From Candidatus Poribacteria bacterium (GTDB taxonomy: Bacteria; Poribacteria; WGA-4E; WGA-3G): a stretch of 64,000 bases of DNA. Within the stretch, counting starts at the first letter, position 1; each line of letters starts with the position of its first letter. Under the pieces are notes generated by a model. It was not told the origin of the DNA and did no database searches. It saw nothing but the letters and a program-made list of their open reading frames with translations. The position numbers were made by a program, and so were the translations under genes. Below are positions 53,428-62,772 of the stretch, piece by piece. The stretch lies in contig JAPPCZ010000035.1 of assembly GCA_028824685.1 (NCBI GenBank), positions 1-64,000 on the forward strand. Direction: 5' to 3'.

Positions 53428-54672
53428 CTACATTGCTTTTAGTCTTCCCAACAGATTCGTCATTTCTTCACGGATCTGTTCTTCAACAGATGGTAGCAAT
53501 GCCAACCGATATGGACCACTGAGTGCATGATTGCGAGGACCGGCTTCATAACCACCTCGCAATCCTAATTCATAGTCTTTCTTTGTGGCAATGTAGACTT
53601 CACTGCCGTTCGTGTATCCAAAAACGAATGTGTGTGAGAATGGTGATGTTTCGTCGACAAAAAGTTGATACTCAGCAAAAAGTTCATGTGCTACAGACAA
53701 GAAGCATAGTGCATCTCCAACAGTAAATGCAGTCATTGGGAAGGGCAAAGTGCGTTTCTCACCACTCTTGGCGACTTCCAGCAAAGCGACAAAACGTTCA
53801 TCATCGGGAAATTGGTCAACGAGCTGCTTACATTCTTCCACTGATGGCGGATCTTGAAAAGGCAAATTGACAAGCACCGAACAAGCCTTCAGAGGTGCAG
53901 AGGGAATCTCTTCAGCAGTTTTTAACGCTTGGTGTGTTGCAAATGCAAGTGCAAATCCTGCAACATCGCATGCACTAAAACCACCACGCAATGGATAGCC
54001 ATTAATATTTGCAGCGCATCCTTGCGCGAACAATAAAACACTTTCCGGTTTTAGTTCTAAAAAATTACGGAGATGTTCAACTGCATAACCGGGAAAATCA
54101 GCACCTATCTCTTCACTTGACCAATGCACAATTACTGGATGTGCAGCATGCGAAAACAGCACAGCAATGATTTGTCCATTTGCATCGTAAGCGCCTAACA
54201 CGTCAACCCAAGGAACAACTGCACCTTCAGGATTCGGCGCCATTGTAATATAGCCTTCATCGTTCATTAAGCGGCGATTATACCCTATTTGGACAGGCGC
54301 ACGTCCAACACGAAATGTTGCAGGTTCAAGTGCATCTATAGCCTCCTGCACCAATTCAGCAAGACACGTTACCAACCATGCTTCAGATTCCTCGGTTATC
54401 CACCGTCCGTCAACCCCAGGAGCATTGTGCGTATGGCTACAATTAATAACAATGTGTTCAGTCGGGATGCCAGTAGTTTGATGGATTGCATTGAGTAGTC
54501 GTGTGTTGTATTGAAGTGGAAACTGCCCGAAATCTGCTGTTACAATAGCAAGTTGTGTTTCACCATCCGCGAGCACCAAAGCGCGGGCATACAACTCAGC
54601 GTAAACTTCTGGTCTGTCCTTAATAGCAGTAATGGTAGTTTCTGCCGCACCTGCCATGAGGTGTGTTTTCAC
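53428..54672 (-). CDS. Neutral ceramidase-like protein (N-terminal catalytic type)
   Basis: This 414-aa protein matches the N-terminal domain of neutral/alkaline ceramidases. Zinc ligands are expected in NCSHTHNAPG and SHAAHPVIVHWSSEEIGADFPG. GCAANINGYPLRGG follows. Full ceramidases run beyond 600 residues with an Ig-like C-terminal domain, which is absent here. No signal peptide is visible (it starts MKTHLMAGAAETTIT), so it would act inside the cell. Many such short homologues are assigned only to the domain family. Amide bond hydrolysis is likely, but the lipid substrate is uncertain. Confidence 0.82.
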   Translation of the reverse strand: MKTHLMAGAAETTITAIKDRPEVYAELYARALVLADGETQLAIVTADFGQFPLQYNTRLLNAIHQTTGIPTEHIVINCSHTHNAPGVDGRWITEESEAWLVTCLAELVQEAIDALEPATFRVGRAPVQIGYNRRLMNDEGYITMAPNPEGAVVPWVDVLGAYDANGQIIAVLFSHAAHPVIVHWSSEEIGADFPGYAVEHLRNFLELKPESVLLFAQGCAANINGYPLRGGFSACDVAGFALAFATHQALKTAEEIPSAPLKACSVLVNLPFQDPPSVEECKQLVDQFPDDERFVALLEVAKSGEKRTLPFPMTAFTVGDALCFLSVAHELFAEYQLFVDETSPFSHTFVFGYTNGSEVYIATKKDYELGLRGGYEAGPRNHALSGPYRLALLPSVEEQIREEMTNLLGRLKAM

Positions 54673-54721
54673 AAGATTGCTCCTTATTCCAGAGATGACT
54701 GTAAAATCGAATTCCTTTTGT

Positions 54722-54751
54722 TACCGCACGCGGAGTGTGCCTACTACCTTT
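54722..54751. repeat. Family B repeat overlapping a stop codon
   Basis: The module taccgcacgcggagtgtgcc, continuing ctactacc, ends within the stop codon region of the oxidoreductase gene at 54750. Confidence 0.65.
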
Positions 54752-55808
54752 AAGTCAAATCCGTCAATTGCGGCATCACTTCATTCTTCAGAAGTTCCAT
54801 TGAATGCGTCCACTGCTCCTTAGGTTCCCATTCGTGTCCCATCGCAAGTAGCACGCCGAACCCACCGACATCCTCATAAAGTTGGCGCAAGCGATTTGCA
54901 ACATGGTCGGGACTACCAACAATCCACAATGTATCCAATAAGGTCTCTAAACACGTTCCTACGTCAGGAATATCTGGGTTCATCTTAAATTTCTCCCATC
55001 CAAAGAGCCTAAACCAATAATCCCGAAAATCGCGTCCCAACGTGCCTTCAATCGCCTCTTTCCGTGCCTGCTCATCGGTATCCGCAACATATACTTCGCG
55101 GGCGATGCGCCATGTGGATCGAGATGGGGAAAGCCCCGTTTTCGCAGCACCCTCTTCAACGGCATCCCAATGCGTCTTAATCACGTGGACAGGTGCAAGA
55201 TTAATACTCATCGGAATCCACCCGCGTTCGCCAGCAAAAATAAGCGTATCGGATTTCATTGACGACCCCGCAAGCGCAATCGGTGGATGCGGTTTCTGAT
55301 ACGGCTTCATGTGGATACTCACGATGTCTGGATGCCCTTCAGGGATTTTAAATTCCCAGAAATCGCTTTTATAATGTCCCGGTACAGGATCCGTCCAAAT
55401 TTTGAGAACAGCATCAATTCCTTCCCGAGTCGCCTGCCGTCTATCAGCGGATGCCATGAACATCTCTGCATCACTCGGTGTAGAACTTGAGCCAACACCC
55501 CAATGAAAACGTCCGTGTGCAAGATGGTCTAACTGCGCGATACGATGCGCAACAACAGCCGGATTGTGTATCGGCATACACGTTATTCCTGTGCCAAAGA
55601 TAATGTTCTCTGTCATCCCAAGTGCTCTGGCGATAAAGAGGTCAGGAGACGGTATGTTTTCCCATGTAAACGTAAAATGTTCACCAATATAAGCTTCTTT
55701 GTAGCCTAATTTGTCTAACGCCACTACCTGTTCAAGGTCATCGTCTAATGTTTTGGTCGTGTTGCTACCGGGCGGGTGCAAAGGCATTGTGAAAAATCCG
55801 AGTTCCAT
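54750..55808 (-). CDS. LLM-class flavin-dependent oxidoreductase
   Basis: This 352-aa member of the bacterial luciferase-like family uses reduced flavin (FMN or F420) to oxygenate or reduce small substrates. Recognisable blocks are YKEAYIGEHFTFTWE, NIIFGTGITCMPIHNPAVVAHRIAQLDHL (seen around residues 88-116), GRFHWGVGSS and the late WIVGSPDHVANRLRQLY. Length is standard. No flavin reductase gene is adjacent. It is 78 nt upstream of the ceramidase-like gene on the same strand and may share a transcript with it. Confidence 0.88.
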   Translation of the reverse strand: MELGFFTMPLHPPGSNTTKTLDDDLEQVVALDKLGYKEAYIGEHFTFTWENIPSPDLFIARALGMTENIIFGTGITCMPIHNPAVVAHRIAQLDHLAHGRFHWGVGSSSTPSDAEMFMASADRRQATREGIDAVLKIWTDPVPGHYKSDFWEFKIPEGHPDIVSIHMKPYQKPHPPIALAGSSMKSDTLIFAGERGWIPMSINLAPVHVIKTHWDAVEEGAAKTGLSPSRSTWRIAREVYVADTDEQARKEAIEGTLGRDFRDYWFRLFGWEKFKMNPDIPDVGTCLETLLDTLWIVGSPDHVANRLRQLYEDVGGFGVLLAMGHEWEPKEQWTHSMELLKNEVMPQLTDLT

Positions 55809-56057
55809 AGATAAACTCCTTTATGTGTATAAAACGAACGGAGTAGGTATAAGATTCTTGTCTGTGCTTCTGTAAGTTGTGGACTATGTTTTTTCGCGAT
55901 TTGTTGTCTTAGAAAAGGCAATTTGAGGAATATATTTCTGAACTTGACAAGATCAAAGGAATCTGTTATTGTTTTCACAAGTTTTAAATCTATCAAAAGG
56001 TTACCAAAAATCAACATATTTTTCAAGCGTTTTACGCTGAAGGGGAGATTGCACATA

Positions 56058-57254
56058 ATGAATATAAACAGTTTTTACTTCACTTCAATTGTTTTATTGG
56101 TACTTCTAAGTATATCTCTATTAGGATGTGAAAAAGTTGATCAAATGATTCCAACCGACACCACACCTCCGATGGATACAACGCTAAAAATTGGTGTCAT
56201 CCAACCATCGTATAGCTACACCACCTTTAGTCAAGGTGCTGAAACCGCTCGTGTCCAAATTAACAAAAATGGTGGGATACTCGGCATGGAGGTGGAGTTT
56301 GTCACCCGAAATAATCAACCTGTTGCAGATGAACCACCGACATCAGAAGCAAGCATCGGTGCAGCGAAAGAATTAATTGAGATGGAAGACGTATTTGCCC
56401 TACTCGGTCCCGTTCGCTCAAGCATGGCGCTTCAAGTCGGACCAATTGCACAGCAAGCGCAGCGACTCATGCTTCCCGGTTCAAGCGGCTCAAATGTACC
56501 GGAATCGGGAGATCATATCTTCCTCATCACGGTGCCAAACCCCTTTCAAGGAAAGGTTATGGCAAGTTTCGCGATGAATCCTGACGAACTTAATGCCCAA
56601 ATAGCGGTAACAATTTATGAGGAAGGTGATAACTATTCCATAGACCTTGTCCAAGCGTTTGAGGCAGCTTTTAAGGAAATCGGCGGTCAAATCGTTCACA
56701 GCGGATCATACTCAGCAGGTGAAACTACCTTCACAGCACTGCTCATGGATATTCAGGAGTTGGACGCTATACCTGATGTTATCTTCTGTCCCGGTCACCA
56801 GCCAGAAACCCCTCTTTTGATAGGAAAAGCACGACAGGCAGGCATCAAAGCAACCTTTCTCGGTGGCAGCGCTTGGGATGACAGAGAAAGGTTCCTTGGT
56901 GTCTTAAGTGATAGCACAATGTTGGATGGCAGTTATTATCCGACTAATTTCTCCGTAGCGACGCAAGATGCAGATGTACAGGAATTTGTGAACGGATACT
57001 TGGCGTTATACGATAGTCCACCTGACGGCGTTGCAGCGTCTGGCTATGATGCCATGCGGCTTTTAGCACGCGCAGTAGAGAAAGCAGGTTCACTTGATCA
57101 TGCTGCTGTTCGCGACGAGTTCGCTGCAGTCAAAGATTATAAAGGTGCTACAACCATATCACATTACGATGCGAACCGTCACCCCGTCAAAAGCCTTGCA
57201 ATTCAGACAATACAAAACGGAAAAGTTGAACACTACAAAGTTGTGAAACCGTAA
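56058..57254 (+). CDS. ABC transporter substrate-binding lipoprotein (LivJ-like)
   Basis: I start at the ATG of 56058, which has aagggga upstream and begins a lipoprotein signal (IVLLVLLSISLLGC), giving 398 aa; a longer frame to 55923 has no support. The protein is a type I periplasmic binding protein of the branched-chain amino-acid/amide group. Typical blocks are LKIGVIQPSYSYTTFSQGAE, FALLGPVRSSMALQVGPIAQ and GVAASGYDAMRLLARAVEKAG. The permease and ATPase genes are not in the window. It may be an orphan receptor or act with a distant transporter. Confidence 0.87.
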   Translation: MNINSFYFTSIVLLVLLSISLLGCEKVDQMIPTDTTPPMDTTLKIGVIQPSYSYTTFSQGAETARVQINKNGGILGMEVEFVTRNNQPVADEPPTSEASIGAAKELIEMEDVFALLGPVRSSMALQVGPIAQQAQRLMLPGSSGSNVPESGDHIFLITVPNPFQGKVMASFAMNPDELNAQIAVTIYEEGDNYSIDLVQAFEAAFKEIGGQIVHSGSYSAGETTFTALLMDIQELDAIPDVIFCPGHQPETPLLIGKARQAGIKATFLGGSAWDDRERFLGVLSDSTMLDGSYYPTNFSVATQDADVQEFVNGYLALYDSPPDGVAASGYDAMRLLARAVEKAGSLDHAAVRDEFAAVKDYKGATTISHYDANRHPVKSLAIQTIQNGKVEHYKVVKP

Positions 57255-57269
57255 AATGTGTAAAATAAA

Positions 57270-58046
57270 ATGGAACATGAAGCAACACGTCCGAAGGCTT
57301 TTTTGATTGATCTGGATGGAACACTCTATTTTAAAGGCAAACCTTACCCCGGAGCAATTGAGACTGTTAATTATCTGCGGGAGAAAGACTATCAACTCCG
57401 ATTTTTGACAAACACGACTGCTAAAACCCCAAAGATGCTTCACGCACAAATGCATGGATTAGGCTTTGATATCCATGAAAATGAGATTTTTAATGCGACT
57501 TATGCGTGTCTCCTCTACTTACGTTCACGGGTTGGAATAGGTTGCCATTTTATGGTTGACGATGCTGTTAAAGCGTATTTCAAAGAAATTCCATCAGATG
57601 ACGAAGCGCCTGATTTTGTCGTTGTTGGAGATTACGGTGAACGGTTTGATTTTCACGCTTTAAATCACGCCTTTCGCTTGTTAATGAATGGTGCTGAACT
57701 TATAGCATTACAGAAGGGACTCTACTGGTTTTCTTCTGAAGGAATGTTCCTTGATTGTGGTGCATTTGTGACGCTTTTGGAATCCGCCGCAGATAAAACC
57801 GCCAAGGTCATGGGCAAACCGAGTGAAACGTTCTTCAGACTTGCCCTTGATGATCTTCAGCTTTCTCCAAGTGAAGTAATTGTAGTCGGTGATGATATTA
57901 CGTCTGATATAGTTGGGGCACGGACAATGGAAATGCGGAGTATCTTGGTTAAGACTGGAAAGTTTAAACCTAATCAATTGGAAAATCTCATAACGGAGCC
58001 AACATGGGTGCTTGAGAGTATTTCTGAGTTAAGACAACTTTTTTAA
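57270..58046 (+). CDS. HAD-IIA family phosphatase (NagD/HDHD2-like)
   Basis: This 258-aa HAD hydrolase has nucleophile motif DLDGTL near 11-16, LTNTT (motif II), KVMGKPSETFF with its lysine (motif III) and VVGDDITSDIVGA (motif IV). The cap between motifs II and III is the C2 type of the NagD/HDHD2/LHPP group. It should dephosphorylate small phosphometabolites such as sugar phosphates or nucleotides. It starts 15 nt after the binding protein stop and precedes the Gfo/Idh/MocA genes by 35 nt, so it is probably in an operon with them. Confidence 0.9.
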   Translation: MEHEATRPKAFLIDLDGTLYFKGKPYPGAIETVNYLREKDYQLRFLTNTTAKTPKMLHAQMHGLGFDIHENEIFNATYACLLYLRSRVGIGCHFMVDDAVKAYFKEIPSDDEAPDFVVVGDYGERFDFHALNHAFRLLMNGAELIALQKGLYWFSSEGMFLDCGAFVTLLESAADKTAKVMGKPSETFFRLALDDLQLSPSEVIVVGDDITSDIVGARTMEMRSILVKTGKFKPNQLENLITEPTWVLESISELRQLF

Positions 58047-58081
58047 TACTTCCTTCCAGAGAAGTATCGGAGACAACACTT

Positions 58082-59116
58082 ATGACAAACCAAATTATTC
58101 AACTCGGAGTAGTAGGATGTGGATGGGCAGGCTGCCAAGCTATCAATGCCGCCAATGCCACCTCTCGACTGAACGTTATCGCTATCGCAGAACGTGATTC
58201 AACCCGTCGTGAACAAGCAGGAAATGACTACGCAGTGCCTCACCGTTATGTAGAGTATAGCGAACTTCTTGACGACTCTGCTGTTGATGCTGTTTATCTT
58301 GCTACTTCGCCAGATGGTAGACTTCAGCAAGTCTTAGATACGCTCAATGCAGGCAAACATGTCTTAGTCCAAAAACCGCATGCTATCCGCGCGCCTGAAA
58401 TATTAGAGATGGAAACAGCATCGCAGCAGTCTGGCAAAACACTCCAATTCTGCTATTTTATGCGTCACTTTCCGAACAACCGTCAGATTAGACGCGCAAT
58501 TCAGAACGGTGCAATTGGAGACCCATTTCACGCCCGCGTTTTTGGAAAATACAACTTCATTCCAACCCTTGATGCTAACAGTCGATGGCTACATGTCTAT
58601 GGACAAAAAGGTGGCTCATTAGGGCAGCACTATTCGCACGAACTCAACCTAACGTGGTGGTGGATGGGATGTCCAAAACCTGAGTGGGCATTTGCATCAA
58701 AACATGTGCTTTACCCACAATACGATGGACCAGAAGGTGCAGCAGAAGACTATTTCACTGGTCTCCTTGGGTGCGAAGGTAAGAAAACTATCCAGATTGA
58801 CTGTTCACGAATGAGTCATTCAGATTCTGGCAGTGTTGTGGAACTTTACGGCACTACTGGCGCAATCACAAACGGTGGCATATCGCGATTCAAAGATGGC
58901 GAATTCGTCCGAGAACCGATTGATGAATCTATTGAAATTGATCATGGAGAATTGCCTGAAGATGTGCCTGTTTTCTATTACGAACTCAATCATTTCGCTA
59001 TGGCAATAGCAGGTGAAGTCGCACCAGATGTCTCCTCAGAGAATGCGTATACCTTTATGCAGATATTGGATGCACTCTACGATAGCGCGAAAAGCGGCGA
59101 AAAGGTTTATATTTGA
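58082..59116 (+). CDS. Gfo/Idh/MocA family oxidoreductase (distinct member)
   Basis: This 344-aa NAD(P)-dependent sugar dehydrogenase-like protein has the Rossmann motif GVVGCGWAG near 8-16 and VLVQKPHAI (catalytic Lys in the usual EKP position, here QKP). The C-terminal domain has HYSHELNLTWWWMG, where the usual GGHxxD is changed. It is only distantly related to the five tandem copies that follow, so it is not part of that duplication. Substrates of the family are sugars, inositols and amino-sugars; this one cannot be assigned. Confidence 0.88.
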   Translation: MTNQIIQLGVVGCGWAGCQAINAANATSRLNVIAIAERDSTRREQAGNDYAVPHRYVEYSELLDDSAVDAVYLATSPDGRLQQVLDTLNAGKHVLVQKPHAIRAPEILEMETASQQSGKTLQFCYFMRHFPNNRQIRRAIQNGAIGDPFHARVFGKYNFIPTLDANSRWLHVYGQKGGSLGQHYSHELNLTWWWMGCPKPEWAFASKHVLYPQYDGPEGAAEDYFTGLLGCEGKKTIQIDCSRMSHSDSGSVVELYGTTGAITNGGISRFKDGEFVREPIDESIEIDHGELPEDVPVFYYELNHFAMAIAGEVAPDVSSENAYTFMQILDALYDSAKSGEKVYI

Positions 59117-59181
59117 CAAAATCACATCTTTCTGTTAATCTTATAGCAAAACTGATACATTTCTAACTAAGGAGATTTTTT

Positions 59182-60219
59182 ATGTATAAAAGTGCGATGT
59201 TAGGGTGCGGTGGACGCGCAGGTGGCCATGCAAGTGCCTATCGCTTTGTTAAAGGTGGTAAACTCGCAGCGATCTGCGATATGGACGAAGAACGACTCAA
59301 CAACTTCGGTGATAGATTTGAAATTTCTTCCCGTTACACAGACTTAGACGAGATGCTTAAAAAAGAGAAACCGGATCTGCTGCATATCGTGACTGCACCA
59401 GTGTTGCGAGGTTCTAATGAACGAATACGTTACTCGTTAATGAAACAAGCATCAGACCACGGTGTGCCTGCAGCAATTGTGGAGAAACCGATTGCCGTTG
59501 AAAGCGAAGATTGGAAACAAATTGCCGAATTAGCAGAAGAGACAAATACAAAATTCGTTGTCAACACGCAGCTTAACTTCCACCCTAAAAACCTTGAATT
59601 AAAGCGAGATGTCGCAGACGGTAAGATAGGCGAGCTTAAGTTTATTGATGCCAGTGCCCGGAGTACACCGGTTGATCAAGGACCACACGTTCTTCAGCTG
59701 GTATCATCCTACATTGACAACTCTCGCCCAGTAAGTGTGCTGGGACAAATCTCTGGAAGAGATCATTTAGATTCAGCACAACCTTCACCGATGCATGCAG
59801 CCGCACAGGTTATATATGAAAATGGACTCCACGTTTCTCTTGCATTTGGGCAGGGCATGGGTACAATGGCATCCGATGATCAAGGTATTTATTGCCACAA
59901 ACGTGTCTTTGTCATTGGAACAGAAGGGTTCGTTCATTGGCGTTTTAGCAGTTGGGAACGCGCGACGCAAAAAGGAGGCTACGAAGGTGGCCCACTCAAC
60001 TATGGTGAACAAGATGTTGAAGCACAAGGAAACCTCACAGAGGCTGTCTTTGATTGGCTTGATGACGAGAAAAATGAACATCCGACACATCTCAAACAAT
60101 CGCTTGCAGAATTCAATCTTCTTTTAGGAATGTACTACAGTGGTATTACAAATCAGATTATTGATCTACCGTTTGAACCACCAGATGGGTTGATGGATTC
60201 ACTGAGAGAGAAGTTATAA
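59182..60219 (+). CDS. Gfo/Idh/MocA family oxidoreductase, tandem copy 1
   Basis: This 345-aa protein has N-terminal MYKSAMLGCGGRAGGHA carrying the GxGGRA nucleotide loop. IVEKPIAVESEDW contains the family Lys. A conserved C-terminal half has FVHWRFSSWER and LKQSLAEFNLLLGMYYSG. A taaggagat ribosome site precedes it. The putative -35 TTGACA at 59113 overlaps the stop of the previous gene, so the array may have its own promoter. Four further copies follow head to tail at 60352, 61567, 62773 and 63896. All five are alike in length and motifs where complete, with variable stretches near residues 190-200 and 230-240. Confidence 0.92.
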   Translation: MYKSAMLGCGGRAGGHASAYRFVKGGKLAAICDMDEERLNNFGDRFEISSRYTDLDEMLKKEKPDLLHIVTAPVLRGSNERIRYSLMKQASDHGVPAAIVEKPIAVESEDWKQIAELAEETNTKFVVNTQLNFHPKNLELKRDVADGKIGELKFIDASARSTPVDQGPHVLQLVSSYIDNSRPVSVLGQISGRDHLDSAQPSPMHAAAQVIYENGLHVSLAFGQGMGTMASDDQGIYCHKRVFVIGTEGFVHWRFSSWERATQKGGYEGGPLNYGEQDVEAQGNLTEAVFDWLDDEKNEHPTHLKQSLAEFNLLLGMYYSGITNQIIDLPFEPPDGLMDSLREKL

Positions 60220-60351
60220 ATCGACTTTAGATTTTCCTTCTACAAAGGTTGGCGGTAGCAGCGAATATATTGGCAACTACCGCTAATTATTATATACCGT
60301 ATGTGGGACATTTATGTGCGCGCAGTACAGAATGTATAAGGAGAAACATCT

Positions 60352-61389
60352 GTGTATAAAAGTGCGATATTAGGTTGTGGTGGACGCGCCAAAGGTCATG
60401 CAGGTGCGTATCGCTTTGTGAAAGGTGGTAAACTCGCAGCAATTTGTGATATGAACGAAGAACGACTCAACGACTTCGGAGATCGTTTTGATATCTCTTC
60501 CCGTTACAGCGATTTGGATGAGATGCTTGAGAAGGAGAAACCAGATCTTCTCCATATTGTCACAGCACCATTATTACGCGGCACTAATGAACGCATTCGG
60601 TATCCGTTAATGAAGAAAGCGTCAGACCACGGCGTGCCTGCAGTAATTGTAGAGAAACCGATTGCTGTAGAAAGCGAAGACTGGAAGCAGATTGCCGGAC
60701 TCGTAGAAGAAACAGAAACAAAATTTGTTGTTAACACACAACTGAACTTCCATCCCAAAAATATTGAACTAAAACGAGATGTCGCAGAAGGAAGAATTGG
60801 TGAACTCAGGTTCATTGATGCAAGCGCACGCAATACAATAGTGAATCAAGGACCACACGTGCTTCAGTTGGTATCATCCTATATTGATAACTCTCGACCC
60901 ATGAGTGTGCTCGGGCAAATTTCTGGAGGAGAACGTTTGGATTCAGCAGAACCTTCACCGATGCATGCTGCAGCGCACGTTTTATATGAAAATGGACTTC
61001 ACGTCTCTCTTGCTTTTGGCACGGGAATGGGTGCAAAGGTATCAGAAAGACCCGCGAATTTTAGACATAAACGTGTCTTTGTTGTTGGGACAAAAGGTTT
61101 TGTGCATTGGCGGTTCAGCAGTTGGGAACGCACCACGCCTGATGGCGGTTATGAGAGTGGTCATCTCAACTATAACGATCAGGATGTTCAAGCACAAGGA
61201 AATCTCACGGAGGCTGTCTTCGATTGGCTTGACGACGAGAAAAACGCACACCCGACACATCTCAAACAATCCCTTGCTGAGTTCAACCTCCTTTTAGGTA
61301 TCTACTACAGCGGTATAACAAATAACATTATTGATCTTCCATTTGACCCACCCGATGGGTTGATGGACTTGCTTAGAAAACAGTTGTAA
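60352..61389 (+). CDS. Gfo/Idh/MocA family oxidoreductase, tandem copy 2
   Basis: This 345-aa paralogue starts with GTG (taaggagaaa upstream). The Rossmann loop LGCGGRAKGHA, VEKPIAVESEDW and FVHWRFSSWER are all kept. It differs from copy 1 in ARNTIVNQGPHVL, where most copies have RSTPVDQ, and in the loop GMGAKVSERPANF. Those changes lie in the substrate-facing domain by comparison with the family, which suggests altered specificity rather than decay. Its 132-nt upstream gap carries no obvious terminator. Confidence 0.92.
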   Translation: MYKSAILGCGGRAKGHAGAYRFVKGGKLAAICDMNEERLNDFGDRFDISSRYSDLDEMLEKEKPDLLHIVTAPLLRGTNERIRYPLMKKASDHGVPAVIVEKPIAVESEDWKQIAGLVEETETKFVVNTQLNFHPKNIELKRDVAEGRIGELRFIDASARNTIVNQGPHVLQLVSSYIDNSRPMSVLGQISGGERLDSAEPSPMHAAAHVLYENGLHVSLAFGTGMGAKVSERPANFRHKRVFVVGTKGFVHWRFSSWERTTPDGGYESGHLNYNDQDVQAQGNLTEAVFDWLDDEKNAHPTHLKQSLAEFNLLLGIYYSGITNNIIDLPFDPPDGLMDLLRKQL

Positions 61390-61400
61390 AAACGGTATCC

Positions 61401-61434
61401 ATGTCGGGTTTCGTAAACTCTACCCGACCTACAA
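61401..61434. repeat. Family C repeat (inverted orientation)
   Basis: The module atgtcgggtttcgtaaactc, continuing tacccgacctac, lies in the gap between array copies 2 and 3. It is the reverse complement of the family C units near 28778 and 47788. Confidence 0.7.
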
Positions 61435-61566
61435 GTGATTTATATAGATAGTCAATATGACAATATGTCATTTTGATATTATATCCCAACACTCAGGCAG
61501 GCGAGACTTCAAACAGCGCCTACAAGAAAGAGTTAACATTTTGAATTTTACTAAGGAGAAATTTCC

Positions 61567-62604
61567 ATGTATAAAAGTGCATTTTTAGGATGTGGTGGTC
61601 GTGCGCGCGCGCATGCAAGCGCATATCGTTTTGTTAAAGGCGGCAAAATCGGCGCAATCTGTGATATGAACGAGGAACTCCTCAATAAGTTCGGTGATGA
61701 CTTTGATGTTTCTTCCCGTTACACAGATTTAGATGAGATGCTTGAAAAAGAGAAACCTGATCTTCTCCACATCGTCACGGCACCGGTATTACGAGGCACC
61801 AATCAACGTATCCGCTATCCGTTGATGAAACAAGCATCCGACCACGGAGTCCCAGCAGCAATTGTAGAGAAACCGATTGCCGTTGAAAGTGAAGACTGGA
61901 AACAGATTGCCGGGTTAGCAGAAGAGACGAAAACAAAGTTTATTGTCAACACACAACTAAACTTTCATCCCAAAAACCTTGAATTGAAACGAGATGTTGC
62001 AGACGGTAAGATAGGTGAGATAAAGTTTATTGACGCGAGCGCACGCAGCACGCCTGTTGACCAAGCACCGCACGTATTGCAGTTGGTATCGTCATATATT
62101 GATAACTCGCGTCCTGTCAAAGTATTAGGTCAAATAGCAGGTAGGGAACAATTAGATTCTGCGCAGCCCTCTCCGATGCATGCTGCTGGACAAGCAATAT
62201 ATGAAAATGGTCTACACGTTTCTCTTGCGTTTGGCACAGGCATGGGGACGTTGGCATCAGAGGGTGGAGGCACAGTAACACATAAACGTGTTTTTGTTGT
62301 CGGCACAAAAGGTTTTGTGCATTGGCGATTCAGTAGTTGGGAGCGTTCCACACATGAAGGTGGTTATGAGGGTGGTCCACTCAGCTATGGTGAGCAGGAT
62401 ATTCAAGCACAGGGCAACCTTACTGAAGCCGCTTTTGATTGGCTTGATGATGAGAAAAACGAACACCCGACACATCTCAAGCAATCCCTTGCAGAATTTA
62501 ATCTGCTTTTAGGAATATACTATAGCGGTATAACGAATCAGATCATAGACCTCCCGTTTGATCCACCAGACGGGTTAATGGCTTCTCTCAAGGAACATCT
62601 ATAA
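61567..62604 (+). CDS. Gfo/Idh/MocA family oxidoreductase, tandem copy 3
   Basis: This 345-aa paralogue has taaggagaaa 7 nt before its ATG. The nucleotide loop GCGGRARAHA, VEKPIAVESEDW and the long C-terminal consensus are intact. Its variable segments read VKVLGQIAGREQLDS and GMGTLASEGGGTVT. It is closest by eye to copy 4 over the first 190 residues (both have ARAHA and VDQAPHVL). No stop, frameshift or missing motif is seen, so it should be functional. Confidence 0.92.
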   Translation: MYKSAFLGCGGRARAHASAYRFVKGGKIGAICDMNEELLNKFGDDFDVSSRYTDLDEMLEKEKPDLLHIVTAPVLRGTNQRIRYPLMKQASDHGVPAAIVEKPIAVESEDWKQIAGLAEETKTKFIVNTQLNFHPKNLELKRDVADGKIGEIKFIDASARSTPVDQAPHVLQLVSSYIDNSRPVKVLGQIAGREQLDSAQPSPMHAAGQAIYENGLHVSLAFGTGMGTLASEGGGTVTHKRVFVVGTKGFVHWRFSSWERSTHEGGYEGGPLSYGEQDIQAQGNLTEAAFDWLDDEKNEHPTHLKQSLAEFNLLLGIYYSGITNQIIDLPFDPPDGLMASLKEHL

Positions 62605-62614
62605 ACTAAAAATG

Positions 62615-62718
62615 GCGTGGGGCAGACATGTTGTATGCCCCACGCATAAAACCACATCAGAGCCATTCCATTGTACTGAAGCATTCTTGTTGGAGGGCTT
62701 TGTAAGCCCGATTTTCAA
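62615..62718. repeat. Hairpin plus family E module between array copies 3 and 4
   Basis: A 10-bp stem (gcgtggggca, 62615-62624, with 62636-62645) lies just after the stop of copy 3. A family E unit (ttggagggctttgtaagccc) follows at 62690. The hairpin lacks a good U-tract, so it is more likely a repeat than a terminator. Confidence 0.55.
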
Positions 62719-62772
62719 CACATTATACTAACATTTTTCTTTGCTTGACATAAGTATATTAGGAGACATTAT

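Noticed and set aside
55923..56057. 45-codon extension of the ABC binding lipoprotein
   Set aside because: The lipoprotein signal must be N-terminal, and the ATG at 56058 has its own ribosome site.
59113..59141. Promoter TTGACA with TAATCT before the Gfo/Idh/MocA array
   Set aside because: The -35 box is perfect but the -10 box matches only about half of the consensus, so it is mentioned but not listed as a feature.
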